Shown here: positions 51,345 to 60,102 of the stretch, piece by piece | How the letters are laid out: the number at the start of each line of letters is the position of its first letter | How positions within the stretch are numbered: position 1 is the stretch's first letter | Assembly: GCF_000971975.1 (NCBI RefSeq) | Contig: NZ_LAQO01000003.1 | Coordinates: 62,001-126,000, forward strand | Source of the DNA: Paenibacillus algorifonticola | GTDB taxonomy: Bacteria > Bacillota > Bacilli > Paenibacillales > Paenibacillaceae | Reading direction: 5' to 3' | Length of the DNA stretch: 64,000 nt | Notes under the pieces: generated by a model | What the model was told of the DNA's origin: nothing | Database searches by the model: none | Seen by the model: the letters and a program-made list of their open reading frames with translations, nothing else | Program-made: the position numbers and the translations under genes

Positions 51345-51375
51345 GTAATAATAGGATTACACTATTTACACTTAA
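51345..51375 (+). repeat. Upstream copy of a repeated promoter-proximal motif
   Basis: TAATAATAGGATTACACTATTTACAC here resembles the segment at 51533-51556, just before the response regulator start. TAAGGAGCG and an ATG follow at 51383-51398, so this may be the remnant of a duplicated gene start. Nothing else is seen in 51285-51530. Confidence 0.35.
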
Positions 51376-51532
51376 CAGTTGTAAGGAGCGATTGAATGAC
51401 CTAATCATGCAATAGGAATGTTTCAAAGTTGTTAAAATAATGTTTGTGAGATATTAATCAAGAAAACAACGACGATTCATGCAGCATGTAACCATGTTTC
51501 TCGACTTTGCTTAAACAATTTTTTAACATCTG

Positions 51533-51560
51533 CCTATTAGAATTACACTATTCACTCAGA
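51533..51560 (+). repeat. Downstream copy of the repeated motif, before the response regulator
   Basis: CTATTAGAATTACACTATTCAC directly precedes the ribosome site of the response regulator. Matches the copy at 51345-51375 at most positions. Could be a binding site for the regulator itself. Confidence 0.35.
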
Positions 51561-51572
51561 GAGGATGTTTTT

Positions 51573-52244
51573 ATGATCCATATACTTGTTGTAGAGGACG
51601 ATACAAAGCTTAATCAAATCATTTGCACCTTTCTGTCCAAAAATGGATACAACGCCAAAGGATGCCTGAACCCGCGTGAGGCATATGATTTGATGTATAA
51701 CCATATCTATGACCTTCTCATTTCCGATGTCATGATGCCGGAGATCGACGGTTTTGAATTTGCAGAGACCGTAAGGGGGATAAATAAGACAATCCCCATT
51801 CTTTTTATTACTGCCCGTGACGATATATCCTCAAAACAAAAAGGGTTCCTTGCAGGCATTGACGATTACATGGTTAAACCGGTTGATATGGACGAACTGG
51901 TCCTGCGAGTGGGTGCTCTGCTTCGAAGGGCGAATATTGCCCATGAAAAAAAATTGAGGGTAGGAAGCCTGTTGATGGATGCAGACGATATGACCACAAC
52001 GGTAGACGGCAAGGAGGTTCCAGTGACGGTCCGGGAATTCAACATACTCTACAAATTGCTTTCCTATCCCAAACATACCTTTTCACGTGCCCAGCTTATG
52101 GATGAGTTTTGGGGCCTTGAAAGCCAAACCAGCCTGCGTGCCGTGGACGTATATATCGTCAAGCTTCGGGAGAAGTTTTCCTGCTGTGAAGATTTCAAAA
52201 TCATGACGGTGCATGGACTAGGCTATAAGGCAGTGCTGCAATGA
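51573..52244 (+). CDS. OmpR/PhoB-family response regulator
   Basis: 223 aa. Receiver domain residues 1-115 with acidic pocket (VVEDD), phospho-acceptor Asp in LLISDVMMPEIDG, and Lys in MVKPVDMDEL; C-terminal winged helix with FNILYKLLSYPKHTFSRAQL and VDVYIVKLREKF. The ATG at 51573 follows AGAGAGGATG; an upstream in-frame start at 51507 is rejected. Its stop overlaps the kinase start by 4 bases, so the pair is translationally coupled. Confidence 0.95.
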   Translation: MIHILVVEDDTKLNQIICTFLSKNGYNAKGCLNPREAYDLMYNHIYDLLISDVMMPEIDGFEFAETVRGINKTIPILFITARDDISSKQKGFLAGIDDYMVKPVDMDELVLRVGALLRRANIAHEKKLRVGSLLMDADDMTTTVDGKEVPVTVREFNILYKLLSYPKHTFSRAQLMDEFWGLESQTSLRAVDVYIVKLREKFSCCEDFKIMTVHGLGYKAVLQ

Positions 52245-53308
52245 ACAAGAATCAGAAACAGGATGTGAGAATTAAGTCACCGCTCTTTTCATGGAAAGAG
52301 TTTTTAGGCACTTATTTTTTGTTGTCTACGCTGACTGCGGGACAAGCACTAATCTATAATGCTTATCTGCCGATAGAATACGTTCCGTGGCCATACATTT
52401 TCGGGATATCGGGATATTGGATCATCGTTAGCCTCATTTTTTGCCTGGTTACCGCACGACAAAAGTACAAAGCCTTTGATAGACCCATGCGAAAACTCAG
52501 CGAGGCGGCGAAGCAGGTAGCAGAGGGCGACTTTTCGGTCTATCTCGAACCCATCCACAGATCGGACAAGAAGAACTATGTAGATGTGATGTTCGAGGAT
52601 TTCAACAAAATGGTAGAGGAATTGAACAGCATTGAAACGCTGAAAAATGACTTCATTTCCAATGTGTCCCATGAAATCAAGACACCACTGTCTGTCATTC
52701 ACGGTTACGCCATGGCACTGCAACAGGATGATTTGCCGCCGGAACTTCGGAAGGATTATACGGATACAATCATTTCTTCCACGAATAAGCTGGCAACGCT
52801 GGTAGTCAACATACTTAAGCTGAATAAATTGGAGAATCAGGAGATTCTCCCTGTTGCCGAGCCCTACGATTTGTGCAGGCAGCTGTGCGATTGCGCACTT
52901 TATTTTGAAAACGCATGGGAAGAAAAAAATATTGAACTTAGGGTGGATATAGAGGATCGTGCCATCATTCACGCTGAAGAGAGCATGCTGGAGATCGTAT
53001 GGCATAACCTCTTCTCCAATGCTCTAAAATTCACATCTCCCGGAGGAACAATCACCCTAAAGCAGATATCGGATGAAGATACGATTACCGTCATGGTATC
53101 AGATACGGGCTGTGGGATGGACGATGAAACGATGAAACATATTTTTGATAAATTTTATCAAGGCGATCCTTCCCATCATGCAGAGGGGAACGGCCTTGGT
53201 CTTGCGCTTTCGCTCCGCGTAATTGAATTGGTAGGCGGCGTCATTTCCGTTAAGAGTAAGCCACGGGAGGGCACGACATTTACAGTCAAATTAAAAGTTG
53301 AAAAGTGA
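52241..53308 (+). CDS. Membrane sensor histidine kinase
   Basis: 355 aa. Two transmembrane segments (about residues 20-45 and 52-75) with hardly any extracellular loop, so it is likely an intramembrane-sensing kinase. Then HAMP (RPMRKLSEAAKQVAEGDFSV), the dimerisation helix with phospho-acceptor His in NVSHEIKTPLSVIHG, N box WHNLFSNALKF, and G boxes DTGCGMDDE and GNGLGLALSL. Partner of the response regulator just upstream. Kinases of this architecture often sense cell-wall-active antibiotics. Confidence 0.95.
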   Translation: MNKNQKQDVRIKSPLFSWKEFLGTYFLLSTLTAGQALIYNAYLPIEYVPWPYIFGISGYWIIVSLIFCLVTARQKYKAFDRPMRKLSEAAKQVAEGDFSVYLEPIHRSDKKNYVDVMFEDFNKMVEELNSIETLKNDFISNVSHEIKTPLSVIHGYAMALQQDDLPPELRKDYTDTIISSTNKLATLVVNILKLNKLENQEILPVAEPYDLCRQLCDCALYFENAWEEKNIELRVDIEDRAIIHAEESMLEIVWHNLFSNALKFTSPGGTITLKQISDEDTITVMVSDTGCGMDDETMKHIFDKFYQGDPSHHAEGNGLGLALSLRVIELVGGVISVKSKPREGTTFTVKLKVEK

Positions 53309-53319
53309 TCGATACGCAG

Positions 53320-53366
53320 CAGGGCAGCCTGGATTCGAAACCATCGAATTCAGGCTGCTTATTTTA
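53320..53366 (+). terminator. Terminator after two-component operon
   Basis: Stem GCAGCCTGGATTCGA / TCGAATTCAGGCTGC (one mismatch), loop of 5 bases, then TTATTTTATTT. Confidence 0.85.
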
Positions 53367-53483
53367 TTTAGTGGGAGGATATTAATATTTCTCAAACAAT
53401 TCATAAGCAAAGTATAAACAATTGACCGATAGGATAGGAACATCGAATGAAGGAAAAACACTTGAAGGAGTGATGGAGAGATC

Positions 53484-54017
53484 ATGAGTGTAATTACAAA
53501 AAATGAGAAAAACTTTGTAGGCTATGAGTACAAAGACGTTACGGTAAAACACGATTCAAAGTCGGTGTATGCCGATGGCTATACCCATTTTGGCTGGACG
53601 CTGGAAGGCACTTCAAATTCTTTTCAGAATGTTGGCTCCGTGAGCATGAAGTTCAAGCGTAATCGCAAGATCCGCAATAAAGCCGAACTGACCCGTCTTC
53701 AGCGACAGTTTGAAGCCTGTGTGACGGAAATCGAAACGTTGGAACGTTCCAAGATTATGGCTGCTTCTGTCGCTGCCTATGTGATCGGTATTGTCGGAAC
53801 CGCATTCATGGCTGGCTCCGTGTTTGCTTATCTTTCTAACATGCTGTCTCTTTCTGTCATTTTGGCCATTCCCGGCTTCGCAGGCTGGATCATCCCGTAT
53901 TTTTGCTTCCGCGGTATCCTCAAGAAAAAAACGGACAAGGTAGCGCCTTTCATTGATAAGAAGTATGACGAAATCTACGAGGTGTGCGAAAAGGCCAATG
54001 GTCTGCTGGCTAAGTAA
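53484..54017 (+). CDS. Two-TM membrane protein of unknown function
   Basis: 177 aa. N-terminal ~95 residues are soluble and charged, with a short helix near residues 67-90. Two transmembrane segments follow (about 92-120 and 123-145: MAASVAAYVIGIVGTAFMAG, VILAIPGFAGWIIPYFCF), then a cytosolic charged tail (KKKTDKVAPFIDKKYDEIYE). No family recognised. GAAGGAG lies upstream of the ATG. It follows the two-component operon in the same direction but behind a terminator and may be its target. Confidence 0.75.
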   Translation: MSVITKNEKNFVGYEYKDVTVKHDSKSVYADGYTHFGWTLEGTSNSFQNVGSVSMKFKRNRKIRNKAELTRLQRQFEACVTEIETLERSKIMAASVAAYVIGIVGTAFMAGSVFAYLSNMLSLSVILAIPGFAGWIIPYFCFRGILKKKTDKVAPFIDKKYDEIYEVCEKANGLLAK

Positions 54018-54310
54018 AACGTATGACTTGTCGAAAGGAAGATATATATTAAGGAAATATTTGGGATCTCAGTGTTTATAAGCGTGGCGGTGTTTTTCTT
54101 TGTCTTCTGGGTGGTTCCTATCTGCTTGTTTGTCTGCGTATGTATGTAGTCGGAGACGCCTTCATTTATGGAGGCTACATTGTATAGGGCAAGAAACGAA
54201 AATGGGGGGTATTAAGATAGCAATGTGTTATTTATTTCTGCTTAATATCTGTTTAATCATTATAAAAATCATCAAACAGCAATTTACGTGTCGTTGAGGG
54301 GGAACAAACA
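54018..54310 (+). other. Gap with a short hydrophobic frame
   Basis: Between the membrane protein and chemoreceptor genes. One frame from about 54049 to 54150 encodes a strongly hydrophobic 33-residue stretch (FISVAVFFFVFWVVPICLF) preceded by AAAGGAAG but only an ATT codon as possible start. It could be a fragment of a membrane protein gene or a small peptide. Nothing else is seen apart from GAGGGGG before the next start. Confidence 0.3.
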
Positions 54311-55762
54311 ATGAATAACAGCTTTTTTAAAACGAACACAGAAAAAGTAAACAAAATAATCGTCACTATTTTATGGCTTACTTTGTTATCATTCTGTTTC
54401 TTCATTGGCAGCGATCAGGTGAAAACCGAAGTTGTATTCTCGCTGTTACTGGAGCTTGTCACCGCTACCTGGCTGATTTACAAAAAGAAGTCTCCGATTA
54501 TGATAATGGTCATTTTGATGATCGCCATTTTAAGCTGTACCACCCCGTACGTCGAATCACCCGGTGCGGGCATGCTCATTATGGTCGTTCTCTGTGTGGT
54601 TTCGCTGTATATGAATAGGGTCCTGTTATACGGATTTGGAAGTTTATATAATATATCGTATATTGTGATTTATTATTCGACGCATCAACAATTCGATACG
54701 ACCTTTTTTATGACGATAGGTTTTATAGAACTGACGATTGTGGCTTTATATTTTGTGTGCAAACGAGGAACCGATTTGATCCATGTAGCCCTTCAGAAAG
54801 AAGCGGAAGCCCGAGAGCTCGTGGGAGCGCTGGATAATATGGTGGGTGTTATTCGCGAGAACACATCCATGTTAAATACTGATATTGCCAGCTGCAATAA
54901 CGATATCGGTGCCTTAAAGAATATGAGCAATACGATAACGGCGAACATACAGGAAGTGACGGAAGGGATTCGCGATCAATCCGGAAGCATTACTCATATC
55001 AGTGAAATGATGAACAATGCCGATGGGCAAATGTTCGAGATCAATCAAATGTCACACAACCTCGCCGACATCTCGGAAAAAAACGGTCAGGTCGTTCGCC
55101 AAAGCTCGGATCGAATTGTCCAAATGGGCAAACAAATGACTATCATCCATTCAACAGTAACAGATTCATTGGCCACCGTTCAGGAATTGAACAAAAGCAT
55201 GGATGATGTCAATACCTTTCTGTCGGCCATAAACCAAATTTCCGATCAGACCAATCTTCTGGCCCTAAATGCTAATATTGAAGCAGCAAGAGCGGGGGAA
55301 GCGGGAGCGGGATTTGCTGTCGTGGCGAATGAAGTCAAGAAGCTGGCACAGGAATGCTCGAATACGGTCAAACAAATTGACGAAATTATTCATACTATCA
55401 AAGGTAAAACACAGCTTGTGGTTGAAAAGGCGAACAACGGTAGCGCAGCGGTTAAAGAAGGGGAAGCGATCACTAGTCAAGTGCTTGAAAGCTTTGATAA
55501 CATCAAGTCTACTTTTCAACATATTGATCAATACATAGCTAAGGAATTGGATATGACTGATCAGATGAGTCTTATCTTTACTCGAGTTCGAAAACAAGTT
55601 GATCATATTTCCGATATCTCTCAAAAGCATGCAGCAGCAACAGAAGGAGTGCTGACGACAACACAAGAACAGGAGAACAATATCGATATGATTTACGAAT
55701 TTGTCGGCAAAATTAACAACTCTAGTATCCGGCTTCAAGAACTGATTGAGAAAAATACTTAA
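54311..55762 (+). CDS. Methyl-accepting chemotaxis protein with membrane-embedded sensor
   Basis: 483 aa. About six transmembrane helices occupy residues 15-155, without a large outside domain, so the ligand domain is intramembrane or absent. There is no clear HAMP domain. The cytoplasmic signalling hairpin is standard: QISDQTNLLALNANIEAARA, GEAGAGFAVVANEVKKLA. It would couple to CheA/CheW. Placed next to the two-component system and the unknown membrane protein. A 55-base leader with GAGGGGG precedes the ATG. Confidence 0.92.
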   Translation: MNNSFFKTNTEKVNKIIVTILWLTLLSFCFFIGSDQVKTEVVFSLLLELVTATWLIYKKKSPIMIMVILMIAILSCTTPYVESPGAGMLIMVVLCVVSLYMNRVLLYGFGSLYNISYIVIYYSTHQQFDTTFFMTIGFIELTIVALYFVCKRGTDLIHVALQKEAEARELVGALDNMVGVIRENTSMLNTDIASCNNDIGALKNMSNTITANIQEVTEGIRDQSGSITHISEMMNNADGQMFEINQMSHNLADISEKNGQVVRQSSDRIVQMGKQMTIIHSTVTDSLATVQELNKSMDDVNTFLSAINQISDQTNLLALNANIEAARAGEAGAGFAVVANEVKKLAQECSNTVKQIDEIIHTIKGKTQLVVEKANNGSAAVKEGEAITSQVLESFDNIKSTFQHIDQYIAKELDMTDQMSLIFTRVRKQVDHISDISQKHAAATEGVLTTTQEQENNIDMIYEFVGKINNSSIRLQELIEKNT

Positions 55763-55782
55763 CGGAAGATTCTATTTGTTTA

Positions 55783-55913
55783 ATTCACTGCCTTCACTTC
55801 CCATCCTTCATCATGACCTATGTTGACAAGAGGAGAGTTCTCCGTTTAATATCAAGAAGAGATTAAATGGAAAGTTATCCACTTAATCTCAATAAAAAGG
55901 AGAGGAATGTGCG
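55783..55913 (+). repeat. Imperfect ~130-bp direct repeat, copy 1 (upstream of P450)
   Basis: Matches 59107-59238 over its length with small gaps. Best conserved: the CACTTCCCAT block and TTCTCCG.TTAATATCAAGA. It contains an inverted repeat GATTAAATGG-N8-CCACTTAATC at 55861-55888, a likely operator. The second copy overlaps the promoter and first codons of the TetR gene at 58513-59112, so this copy probably lets the same TetR protein control the P450 and esterase genes. The rest of 55914-56069 shows no gene. Confidence 0.6.
55861..55888. promoter_or_regulatory. Candidate TetR operator upstream of P450
   Basis: GATTAAATGG, 8 bases, CCACTTAATC: arms match at 9 of 10 positions. Same layout as the site at 59186-59211. 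Confidence 0.5.
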
Positions 55914-56069
55914 TAGCGAGAGCCGGAAGCGACCCGTAATTTTTGTCCAAGCCCATGGGATCGATATGTTGATTATCAGCGGTATCATATTGCTGGAGAT
56001 AGGCGCAGCTGAGATTTAGATGCTGCCTATGTTCTGGAAAGAGTAATCAGTAGCGAAAGGATGGTTGTT

Positions 56070-57332
56070 ATGAATAATTCAGATAAAAACGTATCAGAAA
56101 AGGCAGCTGTTAGCCTATTTAGTAGTGACGGTGGTGAAAATCCATTTCCGCTTTTCGGGCAGCTGCGTGAAACGGGAGCTGTTATTCCTATAACTATACC
56201 GATGGGTGGAACAGATCGCCAACAATGGGTGGTCACTCGAATGGAAGAAGTGTCTCAGGTACTCAAAGATCATGTCCTCTTCACTGTAGACTCAGCATCT
56301 ATCGATAGCAGCAACGATTTTGAAAAAGCTTTTGTAGGCAACACGGATCCATCTGCTCCCACTACCTTCTTTACCGGAAAATCGATGCTCTCTGTCGATG
56401 AGCCTGATCATCGGCGGTTGCGCAGGCTGGTCTCCAAAGCCTTCACGCCCAAATATATGGAAAGCCTTCGTCCGCGTGTGCAGAAAATTGCTGATGAACT
56501 GCTTGATAAGGTGCAAGATCTAGGTGAGATGGATCTTGTCAAAGATTACGCCTATCCTTTACCAATTAATGTAATATCCGATATGCTTGGGATACCTCAA
56601 GTAGACCGCTCGCAGATCCATGACTGGTCTGAAGCTATCTCGCACGGTCTGGGTCTTGGAGTGCGAGCACCGGGAGTCGAGGAGCACTTGCGAGCTTTCG
56701 GTGAATACACCGCACAACTTGTAGCTGAAAAACGCAAGCATCCGGCGGATGACTTGATCAGCCAGTTAATCGCCATCGAAGAAGAGGGGGATAAGCTGAG
56801 TCAACCAGAGCTGCTTTCAATGATTACACTATTGATCTTTGCCGGCCATGAGACTACTTCTAACCTGATTGCTACTGGGACATTGATGTTGTTTGATCAT
56901 CCGGAGCAACTGGAGAAGCTCAAATCTGATCTCAGTCTGACTCCTTCGGCTTTCGAAGAACTGCTTCGCTTTAATGGACCAGCTACTATCTCGGGACCTC
57001 GATATGCTACTCAAGATACTGTACTCGCTGGTCAGCAGATTAAAAAGGGAGATATGCTCATTCCCCTATTAAAATCAGCAAATCGGGATGAACGCCATTT
57101 TGAACAATCAGAAGAACTCGATATAACTCGTACAATTAATCGTCATCTTGCTTTCGGTCATGGCATCCATTCATGTTTGGGCGCACCATTGGCTCGCGTG
57201 GAGGGAGACATTGCGTTTAAGACCCTGCTCAGACGTATGCCCAACTTGCGACTCAGCATTCCTCGGGAAAATATCATCTGGAATTTCGCGCTGAGTTCAC
57301 AGAGTTTAGCTGCCTTACCAGTCGCTTTTTAG
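56070..57332 (+). CDS. Cytochrome P450
   Basis: 420 aa soluble P450. GAAAGG at 56055-56060 touches the ATG at 56061, so the ATG at 56070 is the better start. Landmarks: I-helix LLIFAGHETTSNL, K-helix EELLRFN (ExxR), heme loop FGHGIHSCLGAPLAR. Only distantly like the P450 at 33641. It is followed by an HSL-type esterase after 63 bases; the pair probably act in one pathway, under the TetR protein encoded downstream. Substrate and redox partners unknown. Confidence 0.92.
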   Translation: MNNSDKNVSEKAAVSLFSSDGGENPFPLFGQLRETGAVIPITIPMGGTDRQQWVVTRMEEVSQVLKDHVLFTVDSASIDSSNDFEKAFVGNTDPSAPTTFFTGKSMLSVDEPDHRRLRRLVSKAFTPKYMESLRPRVQKIADELLDKVQDLGEMDLVKDYAYPLPINVISDMLGIPQVDRSQIHDWSEAISHGLGLGVRAPGVEEHLRAFGEYTAQLVAEKRKHPADDLISQLIAIEEEGDKLSQPELLSMITLLIFAGHETTSNLIATGTLMLFDHPEQLEKLKSDLSLTPSAFEELLRFNGPATISGPRYATQDTVLAGQQIKKGDMLIPLLKSANRDERHFEQSEELDITRTINRHLAFGHGIHSCLGAPLARVEGDIAFKTLLRRMPNLRLSIPRENIIWNFALSSQSLAALPVAF

Positions 57333-57395
57333 AGGGAAGACTGCATAATTAACAAGAGGAGAATCACTATAGAAAGAAAAATGGAGAGATAAACA

Positions 57396-58292
57396 ATGGA
57401 TAGAAAACAGCAGCTTGAAATGGCACAAAAATTGCGTGAAAATGTCGTTGGCACGGGTTCTGCACTCCAGCCGAGTTCAAGCTTCCCTATACAAAGGCAA
57501 GAGGTCATCGTTCCTACCACTGCTGGTGATACTCGTGTCCTGATATATACACCGGAGTCTATTTTGTATGGCCCTCTACCTGTATACATCAATATGCATG
57601 GGGGCGGTTTTATCTTCGGAAAAGCAGAAATGGATGATCCCTGGTGTCGACTGATCGCCCATCGTGCCGGTTGTATCGTAGTAAATATTGATTATAGCCT
57701 TGCTCCTGAGCATAAGTTCCCGACCGCCGTTCATGAGTGTTATGACGTTGTAAAGTGGGTCCATGAGCATCCGGAACAATTTTCAATTAACTCAGCGATC
57801 ATAGCGATTGGAGGACATAGTGCGGGAGGCAATCTTGCTGCCGCTGTGTGCTTGTTAAATCAACAGCGTGGGAGCGAACTTCCGATTGTGTTTCAAATTA
57901 TAGATTATGCACCGTTGGATTTAGTAACTGATCCTGCTTTAAAACCAAGCTTCGAGGAAGCGATCCCGGCGGAAATAGCAAAAAAGTTTAACTCCATGTA
58001 TCTTGAGTCTTCTGAAGATGCTCGTAGCCCGCTTGCTTCGCCTATTTTTGCAGATTCACTTCATGCACTCCCGGAAACATTAGTTATTACTGCTGAAAAA
58101 GATTCACTTGCTGCAGAAGGAAGAGAATATGCAGAAAAGTTAAAACAAAACGGTGTGAAGGTACTTCATAAACAGTATGAGGGAGCAACTCATGGATTCA
58201 CTCATTATGGTGATTTAGCCGTCGCAGAAGAGGTCTGGCACCTCATGAGTGACAAGCTGAGAGAGGCTTTCTCAAATGCGCAAAAAGGTTAG
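57396..58292 (+). CDS. Alpha/beta hydrolase, hormone-sensitive-lipase family esterase
   Basis: 298 aa. Oxyanion motif MHGGGFIFG, nucleophile elbow GGHSAGGNLAAA, acid in AEKDSLAAEG, and His in ATHGFTHYG: all parts of the HSL-type triad are present. No signal peptide, so intracellular. GGAGAG precedes the ATG. Cotranscribed with the P450 just upstream. Confidence 0.93.
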   Translation: MDRKQQLEMAQKLRENVVGTGSALQPSSSFPIQRQEVIVPTTAGDTRVLIYTPESILYGPLPVYINMHGGGFIFGKAEMDDPWCRLIAHRAGCIVVNIDYSLAPEHKFPTAVHECYDVVKWVHEHPEQFSINSAIIAIGGHSAGGNLAAAVCLLNQQRGSELPIVFQIIDYAPLDLVTDPALKPSFEEAIPAEIAKKFNSMYLESSEDARSPLASPIFADSLHALPETLVITAEKDSLAAEGREYAEKLKQNGVKVLHKQYEGATHGFTHYGDLAVAEEVWHLMSDKLREAFSNAQKG

Positions 58293-58361
58293 GCAGTAGG
58301 GTCACAAAATAAAGCTTATATGCTAGAGCCCGAGCATAATTATCAGACGGCAAATCTGATG

Positions 58362-58413
58362 TGAAAAATCAACCCTTTCGTTTTAAGTGATGAAGCGAAT
58401 GGGTTGATTTTTC
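58362..58413. terminator. Bidirectional terminator between esterase and TetR genes
   Basis: Stem GAAAAATCAACCCTTTCG / GCGAATGGGTTGATTTTTC (mismatch near the loop), with A and T runs at the two ends, between converging genes. Confidence 0.88.
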
Positions 58414-58512
58414 GTTGGGCATCAGTAACATTTCATTCATGTTCTTGTCCGTCAAAGTCAATTGTTCTTGTATGAACAGGCTATTCGCATTTAACCATGC
58501 TAACCATGCGTA

Positions 58513-59112
58513 TTAAGTAAACGTCTGGCACAACTGCTCCAAAATTCGGTCCTGCGAGTTGCCTCGCACATTTCTTTGAAACAGATACGAATCGCTGCTC
58601 AGGATGGTCAGCAGCATATCCACTTGGAATACGCTGTCCAACTGGGACTGTCCGGTTTCTGCCTTCATTTCTTCAAAAAGTCCAACTAGCAGCTCGTGAA
58701 ATTCATCATATAGAGGACTTCTCGTTTTGGAATGAGAGCCTTGGTAGGAGGAAGAATTCTCGACGCCTGCAAGCAGCTGCGCATTTTTCTCTCTGAACTG
58801 GATGAACAATGCAAGCAGTCCCCGCAATCGTTCAGTCGGAGGCCGAGATGCGTTTTCCTCCAGGTATACTTCAATATCCTCAAATAACAGAACCACGTTA
58901 TCTTTAATTAAGTCCATGCACAACTCACTTTTATTGCTGTACCGACGATACAGCGTTCCCGTTCCTATCTGCGCTGCGGCGGCGATTTGATTCATGCTGA
59001 CCGGCTCGACACCGTGCAGCTCAAATAACTGGAAAGCCGCAGCCAAAATACGCTGTCTGTTCTCGGCGGCGTCCCGGCGTTCGGAGCGGAAGGTTGTCTT
59101 CGCTTGATTCAC
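58513..59112 (-). CDS. TetR-family transcriptional regulator
   Basis: 199 aa, GTG start at 59112. Helix-turn-helix: VSMNQIAAAAQIGTGTLYRRYSNKSEL. The C-terminal ligand domain is not assignable (LLVGLFEEMKAETGQ). It converges on the P450-esterase pair. Its own upstream region carries an inverted repeat that is duplicated in front of the P450 gene, so it probably represses both itself and that pair. Confidence 0.92.
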   Translation of the reverse strand: MNQAKTTFRSERRDAAENRQRILAAAFQLFELHGVEPVSMNQIAAAAQIGTGTLYRRYSNKSELCMDLIKDNVVLLFEDIEVYLEENASRPPTERLRGLLALFIQFREKNAQLLAGVENSSSYQGSHSKTRSPLYDEFHELLVGLFEEMKAETGQSQLDSVFQVDMLLTILSSDSYLFQRNVRGNSQDRILEQLCQTFT

Positions 59113-59238
59113 TGTCCATCACTTCCCATTCGTTGTCGGCCCTCTTCTTAACAGGGTAGAATTCTCCGCTTAATATCAAGAAGAAGATAAGTGGAGAAAA
59201 CTCCACTTAATATTAATAAATAAAAGAGGACTGTGCAA
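59107..59238 (+). repeat. Imperfect ~130-bp direct repeat, copy 2 (tetR upstream region)
   Basis: Second copy of the sequence at 55783-55913, in the same orientation. It starts inside the first codons of the minus-strand TetR gene and runs through its promoter region. Holds the inverted repeat at 59186-59211. Confidence 0.6.
59186..59211. promoter_or_regulatory. Candidate TetR operator, autoregulatory site
   Basis: GATAAGTGG, 8 bases, CCACTTAAT: an inverted repeat (8 of 9 positions) about 75 bases upstream of the TetR start codon, matching the site before the P450 gene. Confidence 0.5.
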
Positions 59239-59345
59239 CCGTGCCGGATCACCAGATTAGCCGATTTGGTTTTTATTTGTGTATGATTAAATGCTCATGT
59301 GTTGATCTTTTTAAGAGTATTAATCAAACGTTTAAGAGGTGGAAA

Positions 59346-59999
59346 ATGAAGAAGCAGCAAAACGTAGTTGTTAACACATCTGTACTCATTGTTATATTTG
59401 TAGCCCTGTTCGCTATCAATCAGGTAACAAAAAACAAAGATGAAGCGAATGAAACTGTTACTGAAGTACCATCTACAATGGGACAGCCTGTAATGGGAGT
59501 ATTAAATGCTACAGTTTCTATTGTTGAATTTGGGGATTACAAATGTCCATCTTGTAAAGCATGGGGAGAGCAGGTTTGGCCGCAACTAAAGAAAGAGTAT
59601 GTTGATTCAGGGAAAACATCATTCTCTTATGTTAATGTATTATTTCATGGAGAGGAATCAAAATTAGGTGCACAAGCTAGCGAAGCCATATTGAATAGCG
59701 ATCCAGAGGATTTCTGGAATTTCCATAAAGCTTTGTTCGATGAGCAGCCGGAAGATAATCATGACGGGCTTTGGATAACAGAAGAAAAATTGTTAGAGGT
59801 TGCAAAAGCCTCAGTTCCCGCTCTTGATGAAGAGTTTTCGCATTCGCAGCTATGCTCCTGCTGCGGCTATAAGCACAAAGAGGTAAAAGACTTAAAATTG
59901 CGAGAATGGGACTGCCCAGCATGTGGAGCGCACCACGATCGGGACATTAACGCAAGCCTGAACATTCTTGCCGAAGGCAAAAGACTTCTTGCTGTGTAA
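59346..59999 (+). pseudogene. DsbA/BdbD-like gene truncated and fused in frame to TnpB tail
   Basis: GAGGTGG precedes the ATG at 59346. Residues 1-25 are a membrane anchor ([15 protein letters not shown]). Then comes a thioredoxin-like domain with the redox motif [13 protein letters not shown] and [13 protein letters not shown], as in secreted disulfide oxidoreductases of Bacillales. After EEF, near base 59837, the sequence changes to the zinc ribbon and C-terminus of an IS200/IS605 Tnp[33 protein letters not shown]. The fusion removes the cis-Pro loop (TPT...NG) and final helices, so the oxidoreductase is almost surely inactive. The chimeric frame of 217 codons is open. Confidence 0.82.
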
Positions 60000-60102
60000 T
60001 CCTTACACGAACTGTCGGAACGACAGGGTTAGCTTGGTACATTTCTCTTCGTTAGAAGGGACGACCCAAGAATCTCGTGACTTTAGTCATGAGAGGTTCA
60101 AC
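59838..60102 (+). mobile_element. IS200/IS605-type remnant: TnpB 3' end, omegaRNA-like region and right end
   Basis: 59838-59999 encodes the TnpB zinc ribbon (CxxC...CxxC) and the DRDINAS motif holding the last catalytic Asp; the RuvC start and the rest of the gene are missing, and there is no TnpA. The following ~100 bases (GACAGGGTTAGCTTGG, then TTCGTTAGAAGGGACGACCC) match the conserved 3' region of such elements that forms the guide RNA scaffold. The end is a hairpin CTCGTGAC-TTTA-GTCATGAG at 60074-60093 followed by AGGTTCAAC. DNA just after it belongs to a different gene remnant. Confidence 0.75.

Noticed and set aside
59241..59345. Longer N-terminus of the DsbA-like protein from 59241
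   Set aside because: It lacks a ribosome site and would bury the membrane anchor; GAGGTGG precedes the ATG at 59346.
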